Source of the DNA: CAYGYG01 sp964354155
Lineage (GTDB): Bacteria; Hydrothermota; Tepidihabitantia; SM23-42; CAYGYG01
DNA length: 27,297 bases
Reading direction: 5' to 3'
Assembly (NCBI GenBank): GCA_964354155.1
Contig: CAYGYG010000036.1
Span: forward strand, 1 to 27,297
Each line of letters starts with the position of its first letter. The stretch's first letter is position 1. The notes beneath the pieces are model-generated. The model was not told the origin of the DNA. It searched no databases and saw nothing but the letters and a program-made list of their open reading frames with translations. The translations under genes and the position numbers were made by a program. This document shows positions 1 through 7,340 of this stretch, piece after piece.

Positions 1-4
1 ATCT

Positions 5-1333
5 CTACACATCACGACCATGAAAAGTGTCTGGACAAAAGGGTCGCACTGCAAAAGCACGAGGGTAACTACCCACCGTAATCGTGGTGATCACCCCATT
101 GGTTGCACCGTCAATCACCGTGACATTAGCGCTGGATGCATTCCCGCAATAGACCTTGTTGTTGGTCGGATTGTAGACCAAAGCGAGAGGGTAGGTCCCC
201 ACAGTAATCGTGGTTATCACGCCATTGGTTGTCCCGTCAATCACGGTCACACTATTGCTGCCGCTGTTGGCACAGTAAACTTTGTTGTTCGTCGGATTGT
301 AGACCAAAGCCTGAGGGTTACTGCCAACTGGAATCGTGGTGATCACCCTATTGGTTGCTCCGTCGATCACCGTGACACCAGTACTGTTATGACTGGCGCA
401 ATAGACCTTGTTGTTGGTCGGATTGTAGACCAAAGCCCAAGGGTCGACTCCCACTGTAATCGTAGTGATGACTCCGTTGGTCGCACCGTCAATCACCGTG
501 ATGCTGTAACCACCATAGTTGGCACAGTAAACCTTGTTGTTCGTCGGATTGTACGCTAAGGAACGAGGAGCATCTCCTACTGTGATCGTCGTGATGAGTC
601 CGTTGGTCGCGCCATCAATCACGGTTACATTATCGCTAAGATAATTAGCGCAGTAGATTTTGTTGTTAGTTGGATTGTAGGCCAAAGCCCAAGGACCCCC
701 GCCCACCGAAATCATCGTGATTACCCCATTGGTTACACCGTCAATCACCGCGACATTACCGCTATACAAACCAGCGCAATAGACCTTGTTGTTAGTCGGA
801 TTGTAGGCTAAAGCCCAGGGGTCTCTTCCGACTGCAATCGTGGTGATTACCCCATTGGTCGCACCGTCGATGACGGTTACATTATCGCTATCATAATTAG
901 CGCAATAGACCTTGTTGCTAACCGCATTGTACACCAACGCCTGAGGGTTCCTTCCAACTGGAATCGTAGTGATCACTCGATTGCTCGCACCATCAATCAC
1001 CGTGACACTAGCACTATCATAGTTGGCACAGTAGACCTTGTTATTGATGGAGTTCCAGCAAAGAGCCCGTATAGGACTTCCGGCGAGGATTCTTGCAATT
1101 TTTTCGTTGCTTGCACCGTCAATCACAATGACACATTCACCGGCACCGCCTCCGACGTATATTCTGTTATTGGCCGAATTGTAGGTAAAGGCTTGGGGGC
1201 TTAAGACTCCGCAGAGAGAATCCGGCACATAGATCGTCGTTTCCAACCACTGGGCGTGACCGGCAGTTGCCAGAATCAGACAGAACGCCACCAGTAAGGC
1301 CATCCTATCTGTGGGCAGGAACGATTTCATCAT
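5..1333 (-). CDS. secreted YVTN-repeat beta-propeller protein lacking a sorting tail
   Basis: Exported protein of 442 residues. It has a signal peptide (charged start, hydrophobic core, likely cleavage after GHA before QWLETT), then eight full ~42-residue YVTN-type repeats of the form VTVIDGATN-VITTI-VG-P-AL-YNPTNNKVYCAN and part of a ninth. Such repeats form beta-propeller blades; the ligand is unknown. I chose the ATG at 1333 because GGAGGAG lies 6 nt before it; a TTG at 1348 in the same frame overlaps that ribosome site. The protein ends inside the ninth blade with PFCPDTFHGRDV and has no C-terminal sorting domain, unlike its neighbour at 1387-3801. It may be a truncated or frameshifted paralogue, and the window edge hides what follows. 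It is the last gene in an apparent three-gene propeller operon and is nearly identical to its neighbour over the signal peptide. Confidence 0.82.
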   Translation of the reverse strand: MMKSFLPTDRMALLVAFCLILATAGHAQWLETTIYVPDSLCGVLSPQAFTYNSANNRIYVGGGAGECVIVIDGASNEKIARILAGSPIRALCWNSINNKVYCANYDSASVTVIDGASNRVITTIPVGRNPQALVYNAVSNKVYCANYDSDNVTVIDGATNGVITTIAVGRDPWALAYNPTNNKVYCAGLYSGNVAVIDGVTNGVITMISVGGGPWALAYNPTNNKIYCANYLSDNVTVIDGATNGLITTITVGDAPRSLAYNPTNNKVYCANYGGYSITVIDGATNGVITTITVGVDPWALVYNPTNNKVYCASHNSTGVTVIDGATNRVITTIPVGSNPQALVYNPTNNKVYCANSGSNSVTVIDGTTNGVITTITVGTYPLALVYNPTNNKVYCGNASSANVTVIDGATNGVITTITVGSYPRAFAVRPFCPDTFHGRDV

Positions 1334-1467
1334 AGCGATCTCCTCCAAGACCTAAGGGGTCGGGCTGAAAAATAGAAATAACGCCGTCACTCAATCACTA
1401 CCGGTTTCTTCGTCGCCGCGGGACTGCGCCCGCTTGCGTCGTCCAGCCGGATGAAGTAGATGCCGGG
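1291..1467. repeat. 177-bp perfect direct repeat, copy A
   Basis: Identical base for base to 3759-3935 (offset 2468). It contains the last ~27 codons of the gene at 1387-3801, the whole intergenic gap with its ribosome site, and the start of the next signal peptide. Similarity continues with a few mismatches to about 1230. Confidence 0.95.
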
Positions 1468-3801
1468 ATTCACGTGAAGAGCAATCGAGCAGGGAGCATT
1501 GGGCATAGTGGCAAGGGTAAGCGACCAAACCAGCTTGCCGGCGACGTCGATAACCTGCAGTTTGGCATGTGGCGTATGGCTTATGGCCAATAGCCTGATG
1601 CCCTGCGCCTTCGTCGTCGGGTTCTGAAGGATCCTTAATCCTGTATCGTTGATCGAATATCGTGCGTCAGGCTGTTCCTCAATTCCCGTCATCGAATCTC
1701 GAATCACAGAAACGGTCGCGCTGACAAAATTAACGACATAGATACGGTTTTGCACAGGATTCCAGGTGAAGTCACAGGGCTCCTCTCCAACCGCAATGGC
1801 CTTGATAACACTGTTGGTCACGCCATCGATCACGGTCACATTGTCGCTATCATAATTAGCACAGTATACCTTGTTATTGATAGAATTGTGGTACATAGCC
1901 CAAGGGCCCCTTCCCACCGTGAGCGTCATGATCACACTGTCCAATGCGCCGTCAATCACGACCACACTGTTATAATCATATTGTGCGCAGTAGACTTTAT
2001 TGCTGGTTGAGTTGTAGCAAAGAGCATAAACACTACCTGAGAGGGCGATGTTCGTGATCAGACTGTCGTTCGCCCCATCAATCACGGTGACAGCGCCGCC
2101 AAAACCGCCGCAGTAGACTTTGTTGTTGGCTGGGTTGTAGCAAAGGGTATAGGGGTCAGGTGCCGATGTTACGGTCGCGATCACATTGTTCGAAGCGCCG
2201 TCAATCACCGTGACACTCTTGCCTTGACTGTTGGCGCAATAGACCTTGTCGTTGCCTGGGTTACAGCAAAGGGCATATGGTTGATCTCCTACCGCAATGG
2301 TCGTGATCACGCCGTTGGTTGCCCCATCAATCACGGTTACGCTATTGCCATACCAATTAGCGCAGTAGACCTTGTTACTAGTTGGGTTGTAACAAAGAGC
2401 GTTTGGCGTGTTCCCAACGGTGACCGTTGTGATCACGCCATTAGATGCCCCATCAATCACGGTCACGCTGTCGTTTCTACGGTCGGCGCAGTAAACCTTG
2501 TTGTTGGTCTCGTTGTAGCAGAGGGTAACAGGGTCGGTGCCGACGGCGACGGTCGTGATAACGTTGTTCGTCGCACCATCAACTACGGCAACATCATAGC
2601 TATTGAAATCGGCGCAGTAGACTTTGTTGTTGGCTGGGTTATAACAGAGGGCCAAGGGGCCACCGCCTACCGCGATGGTCTTGATCACGTTATTGAGTGC
2701 TCCATGGATTACGCTCACATTCTCGCCCCAGTAATTGGCGCAATAGACCTTGTTGCTGACGGTACTGTAGCAGAGGGCATAGGGACTAATTCCTGCTGTG
2801 ACGGTTGCGATCACGTTGTTCGTCACCCCGTCAATCACAGTCACATCGCTGCCATTTCTGTCGGCACTATAGATCTTGTTGTTGCTTGAGTTATAGCAGA
2901 GGGCACAAGGACCTGCTCCCACTGCGATAGTCGTGATCACGCTGTTCGTTGCTCCGTCAATTACCGTCACATCATCGCTACCATAATTTGCGCAGTAGGC
3001 CTTGTTATTAGTAGGGTTGTGGCACAGCTGAATGGGAAGATTCCCCACCGTAACGGTCGTTATCACACTGTCGGATGCGCCATTAATAGCAGTGATACTG
3101 CCGCTCCCGTAATTAGCACAGTAGATCTTATTGTTCAGTGGGTTATAACAGAAGGCACAAGGACCCGCTCCCACTGCGATAGTCGTGATCACACTGTTCG
3201 TTGCCCCATCAATCACGGTGACATTGTTGTCTTGAAGATTCGCGCAGTAGACCTTGTTATTGGCGGGGTTATGGCAGAGCGCACGAGGACCGGCGGCCCC
3301 GACCGCAATGGTCGTGATCACTCGGTTCGTCGTACCATCAATCACAGTGACGCTAGCGTTAGCGAAATTGGCACAGAAGACCTTGTTGTTGGTCGGATTG
3401 TGGCAGAGGGCACAAGGACCTGCTCCCACTGCGATAGTCGTGATCACACTGTTCGTTGCTCCGTCAATCACGGTGACATTATCGCTAGTATAGCTGGCAG
3501 AGTAGATTTTGTTGTTGGTGGCGTTCCAGCAAAGAGACCGAATAGCCGGACCTGCAGGTATTTCCGCAATCCTACGATCGGTCATGCAGTCAATCGCAAT
3601 CACACAAGCGCCACTGCCTCCAACATAGACAGTGTTATTTGTCGCGTTATGGGCGATGGCTTGAGCATTTCTTAGTCCGCGAAGCGAATCCGGCACGTAG
3701 ATCGTCGTTTCGAGCCACTGGGCGTGACCGGCAGTTGCCAGAATCAGACAGAACGCCGCCAGTAAGGCCATCCTATCTGTGGGCAGGAACGATTTCATCA
3801 T
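1387..3801 (-). CDS. secreted YVTN-repeat beta-propeller protein with C-terminal sorting-type domain
   Basis: About 804 residues: signal peptide ending GHA, a half repeat, 15 full repeats of ~42 residues (126 bp each), a closing half repeat, then an ~85-residue C-terminal domain (LQVIDVAGKLVWSL ... GIYFIRLDD ... KKPVVIE). That domain resembles the FlgD-like/T9SS-type sorting domains of secreted proteins. N- and C-terminal half repeats suggest Velcro closure of a double propeller (inference). Most blades carry a C-x9-C pair (pattern CYNPTNNKVYC); the neighbour at 5-1333 keeps only the second Cys. The start is the ATG at 3801, 6 nt after GGAGGAG. It lies 53 nt downstream of the BNR gene with no promoter seen in the gap, so co-transcription is likely. 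Function is probably cell-surface or extracellular binding; substrate unknown. Confidence 0.88.
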   Translation of the reverse strand: MMKSFLPTDRMALLAAFCLILATAGHAQWLETTIYVPDSLRGLRNAQAIAHNATNNTVYVGGSGACVIAIDCMTDRRIAEIPAGPAIRSLCWNATNNKIYSASYTSDNVTVIDGATNSVITTIAVGAGPCALCHNPTNNKVFCANFANASVTVIDGTTNRVITTIAVGAAGPRALCHNPANNKVYCANLQDNNVTVIDGATNSVITTIAVGAGPCAFCYNPLNNKIYCANYGSGSITAINGASDSVITTVTVGNLPIQLCHNPTNNKAYCANYGSDDVTVIDGATNSVITTIAVGAGPCALCYNSSNNKIYSADRNGSDVTVIDGVTNNVIATVTAGISPYALCYSTVSNKVYCANYWGENVSVIHGALNNVIKTIAVGGGPLALCYNPANNKVYCADFNSYDVAVVDGATNNVITTVAVGTDPVTLCYNETNNKVYCADRRNDSVTVIDGASNGVITTVTVGNTPNALCYNPTSNKVYCANWYGNSVTVIDGATNGVITTIAVGDQPYALCCNPGNDKVYCANSQGKSVTVIDGASNNVIATVTSAPDPYTLCYNPANNKVYCGGFGGAVTVIDGANDSLITNIALSGSVYALCYNSTSNKVYCAQYDYNSVVVIDGALDSVIMTLTVGRGPWAMYHNSINNKVYCANYDSDNVTVIDGVTNSVIKAIAVGEEPCDFTWNPVQNRIYVVNFVSATVSVIRDSMTGIEEQPDARYSINDTGLRILQNPTTKAQGIRLLAISHTPHAKLQVIDVAGKLVWSLTLATMPNAPCSIALHVNPGIYFIRLDDASGRSPAATKKPVVIE
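1478..1603. repeat. 7-nt-periodic tracts inside a sorting-domain coding region
   Basis: Two tracts with 7-nt period. At 1478-1505 four successive heptamers read NNGRGCA. At 1562-1603 four heptamers read NTGGCNT, followed by two decayed ones. Both lie in the C-terminal domain of the YVTN protein. Confidence 0.6.
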
Positions 3802-3935
3802 AGCGATCTCCTCCAAGACCTAAGGGGTCGGGCTGAAAAATAGAAATAACGCCGTCACTCAATCACTACCGGTTTCTTCGTCGCCGCGGGACTGCGCCCG
3901 CTTGCGTCGTCCAGCCGGATGAAGTAGATGCCGGG
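3759..3935. repeat. 177-bp perfect direct repeat, copy B
   Basis: Second copy of the 1291-1467 block. It spans the end of the BNR propeller gene, the intergenic gap and the start of the 1387-3801 YVTN gene. Two such blocks in direct orientation around a whole gene are what unequal crossing-over would leave, and would use again. Confidence 0.95.
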
Positions 3936-5102
3936 GCGAAGAGCAATTGAGCAAAGAGCAGAGGGCATAGAGATAAGAGCAAACGACTGCACCAGTTTGC
4001 CTGCAACATCGTAGATCTGCAATCTGGCTTGTGGCATGTGCCTTGTGGCCAATAGCCTGATGCCCTGCGCGTTCGTTGTCGGATTCTGTAGTATCTGTAG
4101 ACTCATTGCTCGTTGCTCATTGCTCATTGCTCCTTCGGTTCCTTCCTCCACCCACACCCCGCCGTCCGTGGTCTTCAGGATGGTGCCAGCGTTACCCACA
4201 GCGTAACCAGTTAGAGTATCCAGAGGGAAATGAACAGAGTGAAGGGCATAGCGTGTGCCCGAAGTCAACGAGTCCCAGTTAGCTCCACCATTCGTGGTTT
4301 TGAGAATAGTGCCCCCGCCTACGGCATACCCGGTCAGGGCATCTACAGGGAAATGGACAGACCAAAGCCAGTAGATTGTGCCCGAGGTCTGGCGGGTCCA
4401 GTTCGTTCCTCCATCCGTGGTCTTCAGTATCGTGCCACCCATCCCCACTGCATACCCGGTCAGGGCATCCATAGGGAAATGGACGGAGTGAAGGTCACTG
4501 GCTGTGCCCGAGTTTTGGGAAAGCCAGCTGTCACCCCCGTTCGTGGTCTTCAGGATGGTGCCAGCGTTACCCACAGCGTAACCAGCTAGAGTATCCAGAG
4601 GGAAATGGACGGAGTAGAGAACCTCAGCTGTACCTGAGATCTGGCGAATCCATTGGGCCCCCCCATTCCTGGTTGTTAGAATGGTGCCCACCCCTCCCAC
4701 GGCAAACCCGGTTTGCGCATCCAGAGGAAAACAGACAGATGTGAGCCCGCCCGTTGAGTCCAATATCTGTTCTACCCAGTCAGAACCTCCATTTGTAGTT
4801 TTGAGGACGATGGCAGATGCCATGTGGTACCCCACGATATACCCGGTTAGAGCGTCCGCAGGGAAATCGACAGAGATAAGCGAATTGTCCGCGCCACTGT
4901 TCTGGATGGTCCAATTCAACCCTCCATTCGTGGTCTTCCGGATTGTGGATGGATACCCCACTGCATACCCGGTCAGGGCATCCATAGGGAAATGGACGGA
5001 GAAAAGCTGATTGGGTGTGCCCGAGTTTTGGCGGACCCATCCAGCCGACGCCAGACAAGGCATAATGAAAAGCAAGAAAAACAACACCACTCCATTCTTC
5101 AT
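3855..5102 (-). CDS. secreted seven-bladed Ycf48/BNR-type propeller with sorting-type domain
   Basis: 415 residues. The signal peptide is MKNGVVLFFLLFIMPCLASA. Seven repeats of about 40 residues follow the pattern SVHFP-DALTGYAVG--GTILKTTNGG--W--Q-SGT, the Ycf48/HCF136-like, BNR/Asp-box type. Seven copies match a single seven-bladed propeller. The last ~80 residues form a sorting-type domain closely matching that of the neighbouring YVTN gene and sharing its final 26 residues, although the propellers belong to different families. Between propeller and tail lies a low-complexity linker (GAMSNEQRAMS) encoded by a 7-nt DNA repeat. GGAGG precedes the ATG by 5 nt. It is the first gene of the apparent propeller operon, about 50 nt below the predicted promoter start. 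A photosynthesis role, as in Ycf48, is not implied. Confidence 0.88.
   Translation of the reverse strand: MKNGVVLFFLLFIMPCLASAGWVRQNSGTPNQLFSVHFPMDALTGYAVGYPSTIRKTTNGGLNWTIQNSGADNSLISVDFPADALTGYIVGYHMASAIVLKTTNGGSDWVEQILDSTGGLTSVCFPLDAQTGFAVGGVGTILTTRNGGAQWIRQISGTAEVLYSVHFPLDTLAGYAVGNAGTILKTTNGGDSWLSQNSGTASDLHSVHFPMDALTGYAVGMGGTILKTTDGGTNWTRQTSGTIYWLWSVHFPVDALTGYAVGGGTILKTTNGGANWDSLTSGTRYALHSVHFPLDTLTGYAVGNAGTILKTTDGGVWVEEGTEGAMSNEQRAMSLQILQNPTTNAQGIRLLATRHMPQARLQIYDVAGKLVQSFALISMPSALCSIALRPGIYFIRLDDASGRSPAATKKPVVIE
3939..4066. repeat. 7-nt-periodic tracts in the BNR gene's tail
   Basis: At 3939-3967 there are four GAGCA-type units of 7-8 nt. At 4025-4066 there are six heptamers beginning TGGC, TGCC, TAGC or ATGC. 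They occupy the same places in the tail as the tracts at 1478-1603 but differ in sequence. Confidence 0.55.
4101..4133. repeat. heptamer tandem repeat (minus strand GAGCAAT)
   Basis: Four and a half copies of a 7-mer, GAGCAAT on the minus strand, with one substituted copy. It encodes the linker AMSNEQRAMS between propeller and tail of the BNR protein. Confidence 0.85.
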
Positions 5103-5158
5103 AAGACCTCCATCACCGCAGGCTCCTTAGGTTTGTCCAGCTGCCATCTCTCCAGCGT

Positions 5159-5188
5159 ATTATATAACGTGCCACGCCGGTTTGTCAA
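5159..5188 (-). promoter_or_regulatory. sigma70-type promoter for the propeller operon
   Basis: On the minus strand: TTGACA (5183-5188), an 18-nt spacer, TATAAT (5159-5164). TATATA two bases upstream would give a 16-nt spacer. The predicted start near 5152 leaves a ~50-nt leader before the BNR propeller gene. No comparable promoter was seen in the gaps between the three propeller genes. Confidence 0.75.
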
Positions 5189-5299
5189 TGGCTTTATTAC
5201 CATGCTTATCACTGAAGAAAATGCTGCCGTAGGGTGCTTTGATATGAGACCCTGATATCAAATGGTTCATTGCGGTGCATAGCGCCGTCGAATTCCCCG

Positions 5300-5327
5300 T
5301 TGATTTTTCGAAAGATATCCGTATAAT
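5300..5327 (+). promoter_or_regulatory. sigma70-type promoter for the tRNA genes
   Basis: TTGATT (5300-5305), a 16-nt spacer, TATAAT (5322-5327), pointing towards tRNA-Arg and tRNA-His. It is divergent from the propeller-operon promoter. The 5103-5415 gap otherwise holds only this promoter pair and a 7-nt-periodic tract; I see no gene in it. Confidence 0.65.
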
Positions 5328-5379
5328 GAGGAAGCGATCAGGGCTTCCGTCCCATAGGTCTTTTCGTTCTTTGTCTTAA

Positions 5380-5414
5380 CTGTCTGCTCTTCCCTGTATC
5401 CTGTTCCCTACTCA
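5380..5414. repeat. 7-nt-periodic tract upstream of tRNA-Arg
   Basis: Five consecutive heptamers of the kind CTGTATC, CTGTTCC. The tract ends directly before the tRNA-Arg acceptor stem. Confidence 0.5.
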
Positions 5415-5415
5415 G

Positions 5416-5489
5416 GCGCCTGTAGCTCAAAAGGATAGAGCAACGGATTTCTAATCCGTAGGTTGCGTGTTCGATTCACGCCAGGCGCG
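5416..5489 (+). tRNA. tRNA-Arg (anticodon TCT)
   Basis: Full cloverleaf by eye. The acceptor GCGCCTG pairs with CAGGCGC, the D stem is GCTC/GAGC, and the anticodon stem ACGGA/TCCGT holds loop TTTCTAA (anticodon TCT, reading AGA/AGG). The T stem is GCGTG/CACGC with loop TTCGATT. The discriminator is G and CCA is not encoded. A hairpin GGTCCGC-TGAA-GCGGGCC follows at 5491-5508 without a T run. Confidence 0.96.
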
Positions 5490-5570
5490 TGGTCCGCTGA
5501 AGCGGGCCAGCCTATGGCAAATCGTTAGTAGCTAGTGGCAATTGGATTAGGTTTCGGTTTTCGGGACCAT

Positions 5571-5612
5571 AAGCAATCAGCGATAAGCCATTTGCCGTTG
5601 GCCCTTGCCCAA
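5571..5612. repeat. 7-nt-periodic tract between the two tRNAs
   Basis: Six heptamers starting with AAGCAAT and decaying to TGCCCAA. The tract ends 4 nt before tRNA-His and uses the same GCAAT-type unit seen in the propeller gene tails. Confidence 0.5.
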
Positions 5613-5615
5613 CAC

Positions 5616-5690
5616 GGTGAGTGTAGCTCAACTGGTTAGAGCATTGGACTGTGGCTCCAAAGGTTGGGGGTTCAATTCCCCTCACTCACC
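5616..5690 (+). tRNA. tRNA-His (anticodon GTG)
   Basis: The acceptor GTGAGTG (5617-5623) pairs with CACTCAC, and the anticodon stem TTGGA/TCCAA holds loop CTGTGGC with anticodon GTG. The T arm GGGGG/CCCCT has loop TTCAATT. The extra G-1 at 5616 opposite C73 at 5690 is the identity mark of tRNA-His. CCA is not encoded. Confidence 0.97.
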
Positions 5691-5701
5691 CTCCTTGACA
5701 T

Positions 5702-5736
5702 GGGAACAGAGCATAGGGTTTAGGGAGCAGGCGACA
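5702..5736. repeat. 7-nt-periodic tract downstream of tRNA-His
   Basis: Five heptamers (GGGAACA, GAGCATA and relatives) between tRNA-His and the peptidase gene. This is the third such tract in the tRNA region. Confidence 0.5.
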
Positions 5737-5777
5737 AGTGAGCGCAGACAATCGAAACAGAACACCACAAGTGATCG

Positions 5778-6851
5778 ATGATGAAATCAGATAGAATCGA
5801 GAGATTGAAAAGACGGGCACGCGATCAGGGGATTGATTGCATACTACTCGTGCCGGGCGTGAACCTATACTACCTTACCGGTCTTCACATGAGCCTCTCG
5901 GAACGCATCACGCTGGTCGGGATCCCGGTCTGGGGCACGCCATTTGCCATCGCCCCATACTTCGAGGCCCAGCGCGTGGGCAAGGCCACGGGCATCAAAC
6001 ATATCTCAACCTACACTGATGAGCAAGCGCCGGCGGCCGTTGCCCGCGCCGTGAAACTTGCGCGATGGGCGTTTGGGAGGAAGTTCGGTGTCGAGTATCG
6101 CTACATGCGTCTGCTTGAATTTGATCTCATAAAGAAAGCAAGAGCTTTGGCACATGATGTCGGGCCCATCCTAGCCGGGTTTCGTTCGGTCAAGGATGCG
6201 GCTGAACTTAGGTTCATGGCTCGGGCCGGAGCAATTGCTGACAGGGCGGTTACGGCCGGGATGAGAACGGTCAAGCCAGGTGTGTCCGAGCGTACTGTCG
6301 CCGACATAGTGCAAGCGATGATCAGAAAGCAGGGCGCGACGGGCGAGCTTTCGGTCGCATCAGGGCCCAACAGCGCGATTCCCCACGCGTACACGACAGA
6401 TCGCATCATAAGGAAGGGCGAGGTTGTCTGGATTGACATTGTCGTCCAGTACGAGCACTACGTTGCCGACATAACCCGGACCTGTTTTGCTGGCAAACCC
6501 GACCCAATGATGTTGGAGGTATTCAGCGTCGTGTACGAGGCACAGAAGCGTGCCCGCACGTTGGCGCGGCCCGGGATGACCGGCGCCGAGATTGATGCAT
6601 TATGCCGTGATTACATTACAGAGGCCGGATATGGTAAGTACTTCACTCACCGAACCGGCCACGGAATTGGGCTTGAAGTGCATGAGGAACCATACATCGT
6701 GAAGAGCAACAAGATAAGGCTCAAACCTGGCATGATCTTCACAATTGAACCGGGCATCTACCTACCCGGCAAAGGCGGTGTGAGGATTGAAGACGATGTA
6801 GTGCTGACCGCCAGCAGCGCGCGTACTCTCACCACCGCACCCCGGCGATGA
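5778..6851 (+). CDS. M24 family metallopeptidase, Xaa-Pro dipeptidase/aminopeptidase type
   Basis: 357 residues, the usual length for PepQ/YpdF-like cytoplasmic peptidases that cleave Xaa-Pro bonds in small peptides. The N-terminal creatinase-like domain covers about 1-135 and the pita-bread catalytic domain about 140-350. All five metal ligands are visible: D220 (VWIDIVV), D231 (ADITRT), H295 (GHGIGLEVHEEP), E324 (TIEPGIY) and E338 (RIEDDVV). His203 and His302, at usual catalytic positions, are also present. The start is the first of two adjacent ATGs; no clear ribosome site precedes it. It lies 87 nt after tRNA-His on the same strand and may be read through from the tRNA promoter. The exact substrate cannot be told from sequence. 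The last residues (ASSARTLTTAPRR) depart from the usual ending but the core is complete. Confidence 0.93.
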   Translation: MMKSDRIERLKRRARDQGIDCILLVPGVNLYYLTGLHMSLSERITLVGIPVWGTPFAIAPYFEAQRVGKATGIKHISTYTDEQAPAAVARAVKLARWAFGRKFGVEYRYMRLLEFDLIKKARALAHDVGPILAGFRSVKDAAELRFMARAGAIADRAVTAGMRTVKPGVSERTVADIVQAMIRKQGATGELSVASGPNSAIPHAYTTDRIIRKGEVVWIDIVVQYEHYVADITRTCFAGKPDPMMLEVFSVVYEAQKRARTLARPGMTGAEIDALCRDYITEAGYGKYFTHRTGHGIGLEVHEEPYIVKSNKIRLKPGMIFTIEPGIYLPGKGGVRIEDDVVLTASSARTLTTAPRR

Positions 6852-7046
6852 GCGAGCAGGTCCACACATTTTAGAGAATTGACGTTTTGACATTCGAGGA
6901 TTTAACCCCATTCCTGATACTTCGGCGTCCTTCCCTGCATATCGGACTCGGTTTAGCGTGGCGCCGCACCTCCCCGAGCTCCCCAGATGCTCTCTCATCA
7001 TACGACCGCCTGTGGTTGCCACACGTCTCATCACTGCTACCCAACC

Positions 7047-7099
7047 TTGTGCACTAATTCGAATTTCTGGACTGTCCACTTGTGTGAATTTGTGCACAA
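7047..7099. repeat. imperfect inverted repeat
   Basis: Arms 7047-7060 (TTGTGCACTAATTC) and 7086-7099 (GAATTTGTGCACAA) pair at 13 of 14 positions around a 25-nt loop. No T run follows. It could be a protein-binding site, a bidirectional transcript-end structure or the relic of a small element. Confidence 0.6.
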
Positions 7100-7190
7100 A
7101 CCCGTATCAAGATTACAAGGGGGTTCAGTCAGAGTGGATCAAAATGAACCGAATCAGAATGGTATCGGATTTTCAATCTTTTAATGCCTG

Positions 7191-7330
7191 ATCCGTCTGC
7201 ATCTGCTGCACCCCGTTAGAAATCCCTTGGTTTCGCCAATTCGTAATCGTGTCGTCTGTAATACTCTGCGCATTATACGAGCAAGAATAATCACTCCGAT
7301 ACAATTATTCTAACGGGGTAAATCCGTCTG
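7191..7330. repeat. dispersed inverted-repeat element, copy 1
   Basis: A perfect 12-bp inverted repeat, ACCCCGTTAGAA (7210-7221) and TTCTAACGGGGT (7308-7319). The motif ATCCGTCTGCATC occurs at 7191-7203 and again at 7322-7334 with one change. The same inverted motif and the same 13-mer (reverse complement) recur at 11962-11989 and 12059-12071. Confidence 0.6.
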
Positions 7331-7340
7331 AATCGCGCGT

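Larger units (their letters stand above)
6852..7340. other. gene-free, repeat-bearing intergenic region
   Basis: No credible gene on either strand; the small reading frames here have no ribosome sites and no recognisable product. The region separates convergent genes (peptidase rightwards, AlkD-like leftwards). It holds an inverted repeat at 7047-7099 and a second repeat structure at 7191-7330 related to 11962-12071. No T-tailed terminator was found. Confidence 0.6.

Noticed and set aside
3855..5102. Photosystem II assembly factor (Ycf48/HCF136)
   Set aside because: Only the propeller repeat is shared. The signal peptide and sorting-type tail point to a surface protein, and nothing photosynthetic is in the window.
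5491..5508. Rho-independent terminator after tRNA-Arg
   Set aside because: The hairpin is good but there is no T run, and tRNA-His follows on the same strand.
5695..5730. Separate promoter for the M24 peptidase (TTGACA at 5695)
   Set aside because: No acceptable -10 box at 15-19 nt; the following bases are a 7-nt-periodic tract.
6762..7097. 111-codon minus-strand frame overlapping the peptidase end
   Set aside because: No ribosome site, no family features, and half of it is antisense to the peptidase.
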